In this document: piece after piece, positions 32,375 through 41,367 of the stretch | Layout of the letters: every line of letters starts with the position of its first letter | Numbering within the stretch: position 1 is the stretch's first letter | From: Bradyrhizobium jicamae | Lineage (GTDB): Bacteria; Pseudomonadota; Alphaproteobacteria; Rhizobiales; Xanthobacteraceae | Direction of reading: 5' to 3' | Assembly: GCF_018130695.1 (NCBI RefSeq) | Contig: NZ_JAFCJX010000002.1 | Location: forward strand, 434,001-498,000 | DNA: 64,000 bases | Made by a program: the position numbers and the translations under genes | Notes under the pieces: model-generated | The model's input: only the letters and a program-made list of their open reading frames with translations | Told to the model about the DNA's origin: nothing | Databases searched by the model: none

Positions 32375-33541
32375 ATGCGAGCGCTCGATTTCGCGCGTCT
32401 TCTCTTCGCCTTCGGATTCGCCATTCCCACGGCCTACGCCGCGGAGCCGCCACACGACATCAAGGGGCTCTTCATGATGACGGACTATCCCGCCGTCACG
32501 ATCAGGCCCGGCACCACCTCGAACATCTCGTTGCGCCTGCAGAACTACGATCTCGGTCCGCAGCGCTACAAGCTGTCGGTCGAAGGCGTGCCGAGCGGCT
32601 GGACCGCAACGCTGCTCGGCGGCGGACAGCCGGTCGCGGCCGCGATGCCGGCGCCGGATTCCAGCGTGCCGTTGCAGCTTCGCCTCGACGTGCCCGCGAA
32701 CAGCGCGCTCAACGAGCAGACGCTGACGGTGAAGGCCGAGGGCCAGGGCAGCGAGGCGAGCCTGCCGATCGTGGTTGATCTCGCCAAGGAGCTGCCGGCC
32801 AAGCTCACCGTGGCCTCGAAGCTTCCCGAATTGCGCGGCAGCCCGAAATCGAACTTCGAATACACGCTGTCGATCAAGAACGACAGTGGCCGCAATCTGG
32901 TGGCAAGCTTCGCGGCGGCTGCGCCCGCCAATTTCGAAACCTCCTTCACCGAGGCCTATGGCACCCAGGAGCTGTCCTCGATCCCGATCGAGGCCGGCCA
33001 GTCCAAGGACATCAAGCTCAAGGTGCGGCCGCCGAGTGCAGTCGATGCCGGACATTTCCCGGTCAAGGTCACGGTCAATGCCGAGGATGCGACGGCTGCG
33101 ACCGAAGTGGCGCTCGATATCGCCGGCCAGCCGCAGCTGCAGCTCTCCGGGCGTGATGGCCTCCTGAGCGCGCGCGCGGTCGCCGCGCAGCAGAGCACGA
33201 TCCCGATCGTGGTCACCAACAGCGGCACTGCACCCGCCGAGAACGTCGCGCTGTCGGCGAGCGCGCCGAGCGGCTGGAAGGTCACTTTCGAGCCCGCGAC
33301 GATCGAGCGGCTGGTGCCCGGCAAGGATGCCGAGGTGCAGGCGCTGGTGACGCCGAGCGACAAGTCGCTCGCCGGCGACTATCAGGTCTCGATGCGGGCG
33401 GCCTCGCGCGGCGAGAACGCGTCGAGCCAGTTCCGCATCACCGTCAATACCTCCACCGTCTGGGGCATGGCCGGAGCCGGCGTGATCGGCGTCGCACTGC
33501 TCCTGATGCTTGGCGCCGTTGCGAGGTTCGGACGCCGATGA
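32375..33541 (+). CDS. Secreted/anchored NEW3-type beta-sandwich protein of an ABC operon
   Basis: A 388-residue protein with a signal peptide ([22 protein letters not shown]). Three Ig-like/NEW3 domains follow, seen as repeated patterns [24 protein letters not shown] and [14 protein letters not shown]-terminal membrane helix ([23 protein letters not shown]) ends in basic residues. Such proteins occur with ABC-2 type transporters, probably as periplasmic partners. AGGAG lies 10 bases before the ATG. Its stop overlaps the ATPase start by 4 bases. Confidence 0.82.
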   Translation: MRALDFARLLFAFGFAIPTAYAAEPPHDIKGLFMMTDYPAVTIRPGTTSNISLRLQNYDLGPQRYKLSVEGVPSGWTATLLGGGQPVAAAMPAPDSSVPLQLRLDVPANSALNEQTLTVKAEGQGSEASLPIVVDLAKELPAKLTVASKLPELRGSPKSNFEYTLSIKNDSGRNLVASFAAAAPANFETSFTEAYGTQELSSIPIEAGQSKDIKLKVRPPSAVDAGHFPVKVTVNAEDATAATEVALDIAGQPQLQLSGRDGLLSARAVAAQQSTIPIVVTNSGTAPAENVALSASAPSGWKVTFEPATIERLVPGKDAEVQALVTPSDKSLAGDYQVSMRAASRGENASSQFRITVNTSTVWGMAGAGVIGVALLLMLGAVARFGRR

Positions 33542-34524
33542 ACACGCAGCACAATGACAACGCAGCGACGTCGCATGACGTCGTCATCGCAGCGCGCGAT
33601 CTCACGAAGCGTTACGGCAAGAGCACTGTCGTCGACGCCATCAACTTCAACATCATCAGGGGCGAGGTATTCGGCCTGCTCGGGCCGAACGGCGCCGGCA
33701 AGACCACCACGATCCTGATGATGCTCGGCCTCACCGAGATCTCGGCCGGACGCATCAGCGTGCTCGGCTTCGATCCGGCGCGCGCACCGCTCAAGGTCAA
33801 GCGCCATGTCGGCTATCTGCCCGACGCGGTTGGCTTCTACGATCACCTCACGGCGGTCGAGAACCTCGCCTATGTCGCCAAGCTGATGGGCTTGTCGATG
33901 GCCGAGCGGACGCGGCGGATCGTGGCTGCGCTCAGCCGTGTGCGGCTGCTCGACGTCGCCAACAGGCGGGTTGCGACCTATTCGCGCGGCATGCGGCAGC
34001 GGCTCGGACTTGCCGAGATCATCGTCAAGCGCGCCGAGATCGCGATCCTGGACGAACCGACCTCGGGCCTCGATCCGCAGGCGACGCTGGAATTCCTCGA
34101 GCTGATCCGCGAGCTCAAGGCCGAGGGCGTCACGGTGCTGCTGTCCTCGCACATGCTCGACCAGGTGCAGCGCGTCTGCGACCGCGTCGCGCTGTTCCAG
34201 GCCGGCAAGATCGTGATGATGGGCTCGGTGGCCGAGCTCGCCGTCCAGGTGCTGGGCGCGGGTTTCGTCGTCGAGGTCGAGGCCGAAGGCGCCGGCATTG
34301 CACGCCGGCTCGCGGCGATCCCCGGCGTCGGCAGTGTCGAGACACTCGCTGACGATCGCTTCCGGATGATCGCTGACCGCGATGTGCGGCCGGATGCGGC
34401 ACGCGTCGTGGTCGCCGCCGACGGCGTGCTGCGACGGCTGTCGGTCGACGAGCCCAGCCTGGAGGCGATCTATGCCCATCAATTCCAGGCCAAACAGGCG
34501 AGAGGAGTGCAAGATGCGGCGTGA
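33538..34524 (+). CDS. ABC transporter ATP-binding protein (ABC-2 type)
   Basis: A 328-residue ATPase. Walker A is GPNGAGKTT near residue 52, the signature [10 protein letters not shown] near 149, Walker [13 protein letters not shown] near 170, and the H-loop SSHML. The C-terminal extension (about 230-320) with EVEAEGAG resembles that of NosF/GldA/CcmA-type exporters. It couples to the permease that begins 11 bases before its own stop and to the NEW3 protein. The substrate is not identifiable. Confidence 0.92.
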   Translation: MNTQHNDNAATSHDVVIAARDLTKRYGKSTVVDAINFNIIRGEVFGLLGPNGAGKTTTILMMLGLTEISAGRISVLGFDPARAPLKVKRHVGYLPDAVGFYDHLTAVENLAYVAKLMGLSMAERTRRIVAALSRVRLLDVANRRVATYSRGMRQRLGLAEIIVKRAEIAILDEPTSGLDPQATLEFLELIRELKAEGVTVLLSSHMLDQVQRVCDRVALFQAGKIVMMGSVAELAVQVLGAGFVVEVEAEGAGIARRLAAIPGVGSVETLADDRFRMIADRDVRPDAARVVVAADGVLRRLSVDEPSLEAIYAHQFQAKQARGVQDAA

Positions 34525-35476
34525 AGGTTCGGCCTTTCAGGGCGTCGGCGCCGTCTTCGTCAAGGAGCTGTCCGACAACATCTCCAGCGTCCGCATGCTG
34601 ATGCTGGAGCTTCTGGTCGTGCTGACGGCGCTCGCGGCGCTGTACGAGGCGATCGACACCCTGCGCAAGAACACGGCGGAGGATCCGTTCCTGCTGCTGC
34701 GCCTGTTCACGGTCGACCAGGCGCCGCTGCCGTCCTTCGTCGCCATCCTCGGCTTCCTGATTCCGCTGATGGCGATCGGGCTCGGCTTCGACCTGATCAA
34801 CAGCGAGCACAACCGGCGGACGCTCTCGCGCATCCTGGCGCAGCCGATCTACCGCGATGCATTGTTGCTCGGCAAATACCTCGCGGGGCTTGCGACCATC
34901 ACCATCAGCCTCACCGCATTGTGGCTGCTGGTGATCGGCCTCGGCCTGATCTTCCTCGGCGTTCCCCCGGGCGGCGAGGAGATCGCGCGCTCGCTGGCGT
35001 TCCTGGTGATTGCGATCTTCTATGCCGGCGTCTGGCTGTCGCTGGCGATGCTGCTCTCGATCGTGTTCCGCTCGCCGGCGACCGCCGCGCTGGTGGCGCT
35101 CGGCGTCTGGCTGTTCCTGACCGTGCTGTGGCCGATGCTGGCGCCCGCGATCGCGCAACTGGTTGCGCCGCCCGATCCGCGCTATGCGATGCTCGGTCTC
35201 GACACACCGGACACCGCAATCTGGACGCAGTTGCTGCAGCGGCTGTCGCCGAACGATTTGTTCGGCGAGGCAATGCTGGCTGTGCTGTCGCCGACCACGC
35301 GGACGCTCGGTCCGGTCTTCGTCGATCAGCTGCGCGGCGCCGTGATGGGCGCGCCGCTGCCGTTCGGCGAGAGTGTGATGATCGCATGGCCGCAGACGGT
35401 GGGCCTGATCGCCTGCACCATCGTGCTGTTCGTGGCCGGCTACATCCTGTTCCAGCGCCAGGAGGTGAGGGCCTGA
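34514..35476 (+). CDS. ABC-2 type permease
   Basis: A 320-residue membrane protein of about six helices with the ABC-2/NosY layout: a long first extracytoplasmic loop, then [45 protein letters not shown]. The segment carrying R-T-L-S-R-I-L before the second helix is characteristic. GAGGAG lies just before the ATG and inside the ATPase gene. It completes a three-gene export or membrane-remodelling unit. Confidence 0.88.
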   Translation: MRREGSAFQGVGAVFVKELSDNISSVRMLMLELLVVLTALAALYEAIDTLRKNTAEDPFLLLRLFTVDQAPLPSFVAILGFLIPLMAIGLGFDLINSEHNRRTLSRILAQPIYRDALLLGKYLAGLATITISLTALWLLVIGLGLIFLGVPPGGEEIARSLAFLVIAIFYAGVWLSLAMLLSIVFRSPATAALVALGVWLFLTVLWPMLAPAIAQLVAPPDPRYAMLGLDTPDTAIWTQLLQRLSPNDLFGEAMLAVLSPTTRTLGPVFVDQLRGAVMGAPLPFGESVMIAWPQTVGLIACTIVLFVAGYILFQRQEVRA

Positions 35477-35482
35477 GGCCGG

Positions 35483-37039
35483 TTATTTCCCGCCGACCTT
35501 CTCCCACAGCCAGCGCGCCACGGCGTCCGGCGATGACGAGGCGTCATTGCCGGCCGCCCGCAGATTCGCTTCGCGCATGGCGGCGATGTCGATCTTGCCG
35601 AGCAGCGGCTGCAGCGCCGCCTTCAGCACCTGATCATCTTTCCGTTTCGGCGACAGCAACAGGATCGCGTCATAGGGCGGGATCGCATGCCGGTCGTCCT
35701 CGAGCGCCACCAGATCGTACTTCGCGATCAGGCCGTCGCTGGTGTAACCCGCGATCACGTCGACCTCGCCTGAGGCGACCGCTGCATACATGAAGTCCGG
35801 CTGCATCTGCCGCTGGGCGCGGAAGCCGATGCCGTAGGCCTTCTGGATGCCCGCCCATTCCGGCCGCGAGAAGAACTCGTAGTCACCGGCAATCGACATC
35901 GACGGCGCGCGCGCCACCAGATCGGAGATCTTGCTGATGCCGAGCTCGGCGGCGCGCTTCTTGGGCATCACGAGCGCGTAGGCATTCTCGAAACCGAGCT
36001 CGCCGAGCAGGGTGATATTGTCCTTGGCGAGCGCCGTCTTCAGCTCTGCGATCACCTCGGCGCGCGGCCGGATATCGGTGTGGTGCAACTGGTTGGCCCA
36101 GAGCGTGCCGGAGTAATCGACACAGGCATCGACGTCGCCAGCGGCAAGCGCTGCGAAGATCACGTTGGAACCGAGCCCCTGGCGCGAGGTCGCCGAAAGG
36201 CCCGCAGCCTGCAGGCGCTGGGTGATCAGGGCCGACAACACATAGCTTTCGGCAAAGGTCTTTGCGCCGATCACGTAAGTCGACGCCGAGCGTGCCGTGG
36301 GCAGCAGCGTTGCGGCGATCAGCGCTACGATCCCGAGACCGCCGAGCGCGGCGCGGACGCGTCCTCGCGATCGGAGCCCGCTCTCGATCAGCGCCAGCAA
36401 CTGGTCGACCGCGAGCGCCAGCACCGCGGCGGCGAAACAGCCGAACAACACGAACACCCAGTTCTGGGTCTGCAGTCCCGCAAAGATGTAATTGCCGAGG
36501 CTGGTCTGGCCGATCGGCGTCGACAGCGTCGCGGTACCGATCACCCAGACCGCCGCGGTGCGGATGCCCGCCATCATCACCGGCAGCGCCAGCGGCAGCT
36601 CGACGGTGAGCAGCGATTGGCGTGGCGTCATGCCGACGCCTTGCGCGGCTTCCAGGATCGCGGCGTCGATGCCGAGCAGGCCGGTGATGGTGTTGCGCAG
36701 CACCGGCAGCATGGAATAGAGCGCGAGCGCCAGCACCGCGGGCAGGAAGCCGAACGCCGAGAAGCTGAAGCCGAACCACGAGGCCGTCAGCGCCGCCAGC
36801 GCCAGCAGCAGCGGATAGAACAGCGCGAGCAAGGCGAGGCCCGGCACGGTCTGCACGATGCTGGCGAGCCCGAGCAGCGCGCCGCGCAGCACCGGTCTGT
36901 TGCGCGCGACGATCGCGAGCGGCAGGCTGACAGCAAGCCCGAGCGCCAGCGAAGCGACGCTGACGCGGACGTGGTTGCCGAGATAATCGGGCAGGTGGCC
37001 AAGCGCCTCGGCCCAGCGCGGATCGGCGAACAGGCTCAT
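35483..37039 (-). CDS. Fused glycine betaine/choline-type ABC permease and binding protein
   Basis: A 518-residue OpuB/OsmW-type fusion. The N-terminal permease (about 1-215, six helices, EAAQGVGMTPRQSLLTVELPLALP being the EAA loop) joins, after a helix near 235-255, a periplasmic OpuAC-like substrate-binding domain (about 260-515; VIGAKTFAESYVLSALI, YSGTLWAN, FENAYALVMP). The family takes up quaternary ammonium compounds such as betaine, choline or carnitine. Its start overlaps the stop of the ATPase gene by 4 bases. Confidence 0.9.
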   Translation of the reverse strand: MSLFADPRWAEALGHLPDYLGNHVRVSVASLALGLAVSLPLAIVARNRPVLRGALLGLASIVQTVPGLALLALFYPLLLALAALTASWFGFSFSAFGFLPAVLALALYSMLPVLRNTITGLLGIDAAILEAAQGVGMTPRQSLLTVELPLALPVMMAGIRTAAVWVIGTATLSTPIGQTSLGNYIFAGLQTQNWVFVLFGCFAAAVLALAVDQLLALIESGLRSRGRVRAALGGLGIVALIAATLLPTARSASTYVIGAKTFAESYVLSALITQRLQAAGLSATSRQGLGSNVIFAALAAGDVDACVDYSGTLWANQLHHTDIRPRAEVIAELKTALAKDNITLLGELGFENAYALVMPKKRAAELGISKISDLVARAPSMSIAGDYEFFSRPEWAGIQKAYGIGFRAQRQMQPDFMYAAVASGEVDVIAGYTSDGLIAKYDLVALEDDRHAIPPYDAILLLSPKRKDDQVLKAALQPLLGKIDIAAMREANLRAAGNDASSSPDAVARWLWEKVGGK

Positions 37040-37824
37040 GCCGCGCCACCGCTCGGCAGCAGCGCGCCGAGCCGCTCGGCCTGCCGCCGCGGCGTGCGCA
37101 GGAGCTCGCCGACATAGGCGTCGTCGCTTTGGGACAGTTCGGCCGGCGTCCCCAGCGCCAGCATTTTCCCGCCGTGCATCACCGCGACGCGATCGGCGAG
37201 CAGGATCGCCTCCGTCATGTCGTGGGTGATCATCACGGTGGTCAGCCCGAGCTTGCGATGCAGCTCGCGAAAATCGTCGCCGAGCGCGTCGCGGGTGAGG
37301 GGATCGAGCGCGCCGAACGGCTCGTCCATCAGCACGATGCGCGGCTTGGCCGCCAGCGCACGCGCCACGCCGACGCGCTGGCGCTGGCCGCCGGAGAGCT
37401 CATGCGGCAGGCGATCGCGGTATTGCGCGCGGTCGAGCCGCACCAGATCGAGCAGCTCATCGACCCGCGCTGATATCTCGGCCTGCGGCCAGCCGAGCAG
37501 CTTTGGCGTGATGCCGATATTGCCGCCGACGGTCAGGTGCGGAAACAGCCCGCCGCTCTGGAAGACGTAGCCGATGCGGCGGCGCAGCAGGATCGGATCG
37601 GTACGGCCGACATCCTCGCCCTCGACTGTGATGCGACCGTGATCTGCCTCGATCAGCCGGTTGGCGAGCCGCAGCAGCGTGGTCTTGCCCGAGCCGGAGC
37701 CGCCAACGATGGCCAGGAATTCACCCGCGGCCACCTCGAGTGAGACGTCGTCGACCGCGACCACGCGGCCGCCGTCAAAGCTCTTGCCGACATGCGCATA
37801 GGCGATCAGCGGCGAGGTGGGCAT
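37036..37824 (-). CDS. ABC transporter ATP-binding protein, osmoprotectant type
   Basis: A 262-residue ATPase with Walker A GGSGSGKTT near 42, signature LSGGQRQRVG near 143, Walker B IVLMDEPFGALDP near 163 and H-loop ITHDM. Similarity is to OpuA/ProV. It lacks the C-terminal CBS domains that sense ionic strength in full-length OpuAA, so regulation of activity by CBS is not expected. It is the first gene of a two-gene operon with the fused permease and binding protein. Confidence 0.9.
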   Translation of the reverse strand: MPTSPLIAYAHVGKSFDGGRVVAVDDVSLEVAAGEFLAIVGGSGSGKTTLLRLANRLIEADHGRITVEGEDVGRTDPILLRRRIGYVFQSGGLFPHLTVGGNIGITPKLLGWPQAEISARVDELLDLVRLDRAQYRDRLPHELSGGQRQRVGVARALAAKPRIVLMDEPFGALDPLTRDALGDDFRELHRKLGLTTVMITHDMTEAILLADRVAVMHGGKMLALGTPAELSQSDDAYVGELLRTPRRQAERLGALLPSGGAA

Positions 37825-37996
37825 CGGGCGGCGACCTCCAGCTCAGGTTCATGGGTCAGTGATAACCCATAAACCCCGCCTCGGTCTCAGGCCCCGACGT
37901 CTTTTCATCCCCGCATCGCGGGCCGCGATCCGGTCAGGTTACGTCTTGCAGAAGCGCCCCATTTGCGGGAACGGCACGATGCCTTGCGCTTCGTGC

Positions 37997-38212
37997 TCAG
38001 GCTTCGTTTTTGGGCACATATTTGCCCATGACGCATTTATAGCTCTGCAGGCGCCAGGCGTGATACGGGCCTTTCGAGAGCCAGTCCGCGATGCCGATCT
38101 GGGCGTTAACCGCGCAGGCGCCCATGGTGATACCGGACTGATCGCTGGTGGTGACGACTTTCTCCATGCAAAGCTGGGCATTGCAGAGGACGGCGACGAG
38201 TGTGACGAGCAT
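37997..38212 (-). CDS. Small, possibly secreted hypothetical protein
   Basis: A 71-residue frame starting MLVTLVAVLCNAQLC, a short hydrophobic signal-like start. It contains four cysteines (LC, LC, AC, KC) and ends YVPKNEA. AAAGG stands 6 bases before the ATG. I believe similar short proteins occur in other bradyrhizobia, but this is memory only. No function can be given. An imperfect environment of small hairpins (for example GCCTCCT/AGGAGGC at 38270-38287) lies upstream. Confidence 0.6.
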   Translation of the reverse strand: MLVTLVAVLCNAQLCMEKVVTTSDQSGITMGACAVNAQIGIADWLSKGPYHAWRLQSYKCVMGKYVPKNEA

Positions 38213-38494
38213 GATAGCCTTTATGAATGGGATTTACCCGGTCTCACGCGACTCTTTCTGAGGCGGCGTAGCCTCCTCTTTAGGAGGCGGGCCTAGCCGA
38301 CTCATGCAGGGTTCATGCCACTATCAGCTGTTTCTGCACGCCCAAGTGCAATCCCGGGACACTACGGCCGGGCCACCACGGAGGGCCGGATACCGCCGCG
38401 TAGCCCGCAGCACAGAGTTGCGCTATAGTCGCGACCAATAATGATGAGAGAGATCGGGAGCCGGCAGGGAACGTTTGCGCGGGGCAGAATTTCG

Positions 38495-39331
38495 ATGATG
38501 ACGGTACCTGAGCTTGCCGCGAGTGCCTTGGAGAAATTTCTCGCAACGCAAGCAGACAAATTGTTCGGCGCCTCGCAGGCGCGCTATGCGGAGCTGCTTC
38601 CGGCCGCGGCGCGGATCGCGCTGGAATGCATCGGCAACAGCGATGCGCTGTATCACAATGTCGAGCACACGATGCTGGTCACGCTCGCGGGCCACGACAT
38701 CCTGCGCGGCCGCGCGCTGCACACCCATGTCACCGCCGAAGACTACACGCATACGCTGATCGCCTGCCTCACCCACGACATCGGCTATGTGCGCGGCCTG
38801 CTGAAAGGCGACGGCGAAGACGGCTACGTCATCGATGCGAAGGGCAACAAGATCAATCTGCCACGCGGCTCGTCGGATGCGGGCCTGATGCCCTATCATG
38901 TCGATCGCTCGAAGATCTATGTGCTGGATCGGCTGGAGGCCGTGGTTCCGATCGATCGCGAGCGCGTCGCCCGCGCCATCGAGGGAACGCGCTTTCCGGC
39001 GCCCGAAGGCCAGACCTATGACGACGAGGCTGCGATCGTCCGCGCCGCTGATTTCATCGGGCAGCTGGGCGATCCCAACTACATCCGGAAATCCAACGCG
39101 CTCTATCACGAGTTCGAGGAAGTCGGCATCAACCGCCAGCTCGGCTATGAGTCGCCGGCCGATATCGTCGACCGCTACCCCCAGTTCTACTGGAGCATGG
39201 TGGCGCCGAACATCCAGGACGCGATCCGCTATCTCAACATGACCGGCAGCGGCCGGCAGTGGCTCGCCAATCTCTACGGCAATGTGTTCCGTGCCGAGCG
39301 TGAGATCGGGGGCTCCGGTCCGCAAAGCTGA
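38495..39331 (+). CDS. HD domain phosphohydrolase
   Basis: A 278-residue soluble protein of the HD superfamily. The metal ligands are visible as YHNVEHTMLV (near residue 52) and LTHDIGY (near 87), with later Asp in AADFIGQLGDP. HD proteins hydrolyse phosphodiesters or nucleotides, including cyclic nucleotides; no HD-GYP signature is present. The start is uncertain: an ATG at 38441 is in frame, but a TATAGT box at 38424-38429 would make it almost leaderless, and GGGGCAG precedes the ATG at 38495. Confidence 0.82.
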   Translation: MMTVPELAASALEKFLATQADKLFGASQARYAELLPAAARIALECIGNSDALYHNVEHTMLVTLAGHDILRGRALHTHVTAEDYTHTLIACLTHDIGYVRGLLKGDGEDGYVIDAKGNKINLPRGSSDAGLMPYHVDRSKIYVLDRLEAVVPIDRERVARAIEGTRFPAPEGQTYDDEAAIVRAADFIGQLGDPNYIRKSNALYHEFEEVGINRQLGYESPADIVDRYPQFYWSMVAPNIQDAIRYLNMTGSGRQWLANLYGNVFRAEREIGGSGPQS

Positions 39332-39438
39332 CCCTTGCCTGCGACGCGCAGAATCTGCTTGATCGATGGCGCCGCCATAAACCAGCCCGCTTTTGGGTTC
39401 CTCACTGGTCGATCGATCGCAGCCCTCGCCATTCCCCG

Positions 39439-40110
39439 ATGATGACATCCCTTTGCCGTCGAATGCTGGCTATCGCGACGGGCCTGTGGGCCACCGCCGC
39501 GCTCGCAGAGCCGGTCTACGACGTCGACATGTATGCGCTGATGTCGGGGACGTGCCGCACCGTCAGCATTGCCGGGCAGAGTTTTGGCTGCAAAGCCGTG
39601 GCCTATTTCCACAACCAGCGCGGCCGCTCCGAATTCACCGTCGTGCTCGACGATCCCGCCGACGACAGCCACATCGTCTCGTTCTCCGGCGAGAGTGCCG
39701 AGCGGGCCCAGGACAATGTGTTCGAGCTCACGGTCGACCGCATGCTGCTGAAGTCGCGCGACCGGCCCAAGGTCGACGGGCTGCCGGTGCCGCTGGCCGA
39801 GCCTTCGACCGGCTCGTGCAAGCAAATCGGCAGTTTCGTGACCCGCCAGGTCTCGAGCATCGCCTGCGCCGCGACCGACAGGAACGGCCGGAAGTACGAG
39901 CTGAGCTTCGAGTCGGACGGCTCGCCGATGACGCTGCGCAAGCTGCGGCAATCGTCGTTGCCGAGCGAGAAGCGCAAGGCCCGCCTCGTCGCCCAGCTCG
40001 AATGCCGCCTCAAGGCCCGCGCCGCACAGATCCTGCCGCGGGATACCGCAGCCTTCGTGATCCGCTGCCTCGGCGAGGACGCTGACAAGCCCGCGGACGG
40101 GCAGCGGTAG
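39439..40110 (+). CDS. Secreted protein of unknown function
   Basis: A 223-residue protein with a signal peptide ending near WATAALA (residue 23). The mature domain holds six or more cysteines (GTCRTV, FGCKA, GSCKQ, IACAA, LECRL, IRCLG), suggesting disulfides in the periplasm. I do not recognise the family. It is followed by the palindromic element at 40141-40325, which probably marks the end of its transcript. Confidence 0.75.
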   Translation: MMTSLCRRMLAIATGLWATAALAEPVYDVDMYALMSGTCRTVSIAGQSFGCKAVAYFHNQRGRSEFTVVLDDPADDSHIVSFSGESAERAQDNVFELTVDRMLLKSRDRPKVDGLPVPLAEPSTGSCKQIGSFVTRQVSSIACAATDRNGRKYELSFESDGSPMTLRKLRQSSLPSEKRKARLVAQLECRLKARAAQILPRDTAAFVIRCLGEDADKPADGQR

Positions 40111-40140
40111 GGTGAGACACGAGCAACGGGCTCCGCTTCA

Positions 40141-40325
40141 CCTCGCCCCGCTTGCGGGGAGAGGTCGAAATTCAAGCACAGCTTGAATTTCGGGTGAGGG
40201 GGAGTCTCCGCGGGCTCAACTCTCACTGTTGGCGCAAATTCGATGCATGGGAGCGTGCGGAGACTCCCCCTCACCCGGATTGCATCTGCGATGCAATCCG
40301 GCCTCTCCCCGCAAGCGGGGCGAGG
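40141..40325 (+). repeat. Long palindromic (REP-like) element, second copy
   Basis: The 24-base outer arms (40141-40164 and 40302-40325) are identical in sequence to those of the element at 17337-17474. Inside are a hairpin CGAAATTCAAGC/GCTTGAATTTCG, a GGGTGAGGGGGAGTCTCCGC arm with its complement at 40257-40276, and a hairpin around GATTGCATctgcgATGCAATC. It lies between two convergent genes, where it may act as a bidirectional transcript end. Confidence 0.9.
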
Positions 40326-40364
40326 CGAAGAGAACCCCGTCGCGCTCGTCGGGATCCTGTCGCG

Positions 40365-41288
40365 CTATTCCGGCTTGCCCATCGCATACGGCTTCAGTGC
40401 GGCGTAGAGCAGGCCGTGCGTCGGCGTCGGGATGCCGAGCTTGCGGCCGAGCTCGACCACCTTGCCGCTGAGCCAGGGCAGCTCCAGCCGATTGCCGCGC
40501 TCGAGGTCGAGCGCCATCGATGCCTTCATCGCCGGCGGTGCGTGGCCGATAAAGACCATCGTCTTGTCCAGCGCATCCGGCGGCAGCGTGATGCCGCTGG
40601 CCTGCGCGAGCGCAATGGTCTCCTGACAGGCCGCAACGAAGTACGGCCGCATATCGGGATCATCGCGCAGCCCGCCGATCGGCAGCCGCGTCACTGCGGT
40701 CATGCTGGCATTGGTGGCGAGCGCGATGAACTTCATCCACAGCTCGGTGATGATCTGCTCGCTCAGCGTCGCGTCGAAGCCGGCCTTGAGGCAGAGCGCC
40801 AGAAAATCCTTGCCGCGTTGCGAGACGCTGCCGTCGAGCTCACCAAAGATCATCCGCATGAAGGTGCCGACCTGGTTGATCACGCCGGGCTTGATGATCG
40901 AGGCGCTGATCTGGGCGACGCCGCCCATCACGGCCTTTGGCCCGAGGATCGGCAGCAGCCGCTCATGCGCGTCGATGCCGTTCTGCAGCGGGATGACGGC
41001 GGTGTGGGGGCCGACCATCGGCTTGATGTGCGCGCCGGCGCTCTCGACATCCCACAGCTTGACGCAGAACAGGACGATGTCGACGACGCCCACGCTTGCG
41101 GGATCGTCGGTCGCCTGCGTCGGCACCAGATGGCTGTCGCCGCGGCCGCCCTGAACCCTGAGGCCCTCGCTCTTCATCGCGGCGAGATGGGCGCCGCGCG
41201 CGATAAAGGTCACGTCGGCCCCGGCATGGGCCAGCGCCGCGCCAAACCCGCCTCCGACGCCACCGGCGCCAACCACTGCGATCCGCAT
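40365..41288 (-). CDS. 2-dehydropantoate 2-reductase family protein
   Basis: A 307-residue ketopantoate reductase-like protein. The Rossmann start MRIAVVGAGGVGGGFGAAL, the FCVKLWDVE segment, the QNGIDAHE motif and the C-terminal ELWMKFIALATNASMTA with the late family Lys/Glu/Asn region are recognisable. PanE reduces ketopantoate with NADPH in pantothenate synthesis. Bradyrhizobia carry several paralogues and the location beside a catabolic operon leaves the true substrate open. The ATG at 41288 has GGGAG 8 bases upstream; the TTG before it is rejected. Confidence 0.85.
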   Translation of the reverse strand: MRIAVVGAGGVGGGFGAALAHAGADVTFIARGAHLAAMKSEGLRVQGGRGDSHLVPTQATDDPASVGVVDIVLFCVKLWDVESAGAHIKPMVGPHTAVIPLQNGIDAHERLLPILGPKAVMGGVAQISASIIKPGVINQVGTFMRMIFGELDGSVSQRGKDFLALCLKAGFDATLSEQIITELWMKFIALATNASMTAVTRLPIGGLRDDPDMRPYFVAACQETIALAQASGITLPPDALDKTMVFIGHAPPAMKASMALDLERGNRLELPWLSGKVVELGRKLGIPTPTHGLLYAALKPYAMGKPE

Positions 41289-41367
41289 CAAGATGTCTCC
41301 CGTCTGAATTTGGCCGGGAGCCTATCGACTGACGGGGCGGATCGGAAGACGCGTCCGATCATCCTCG

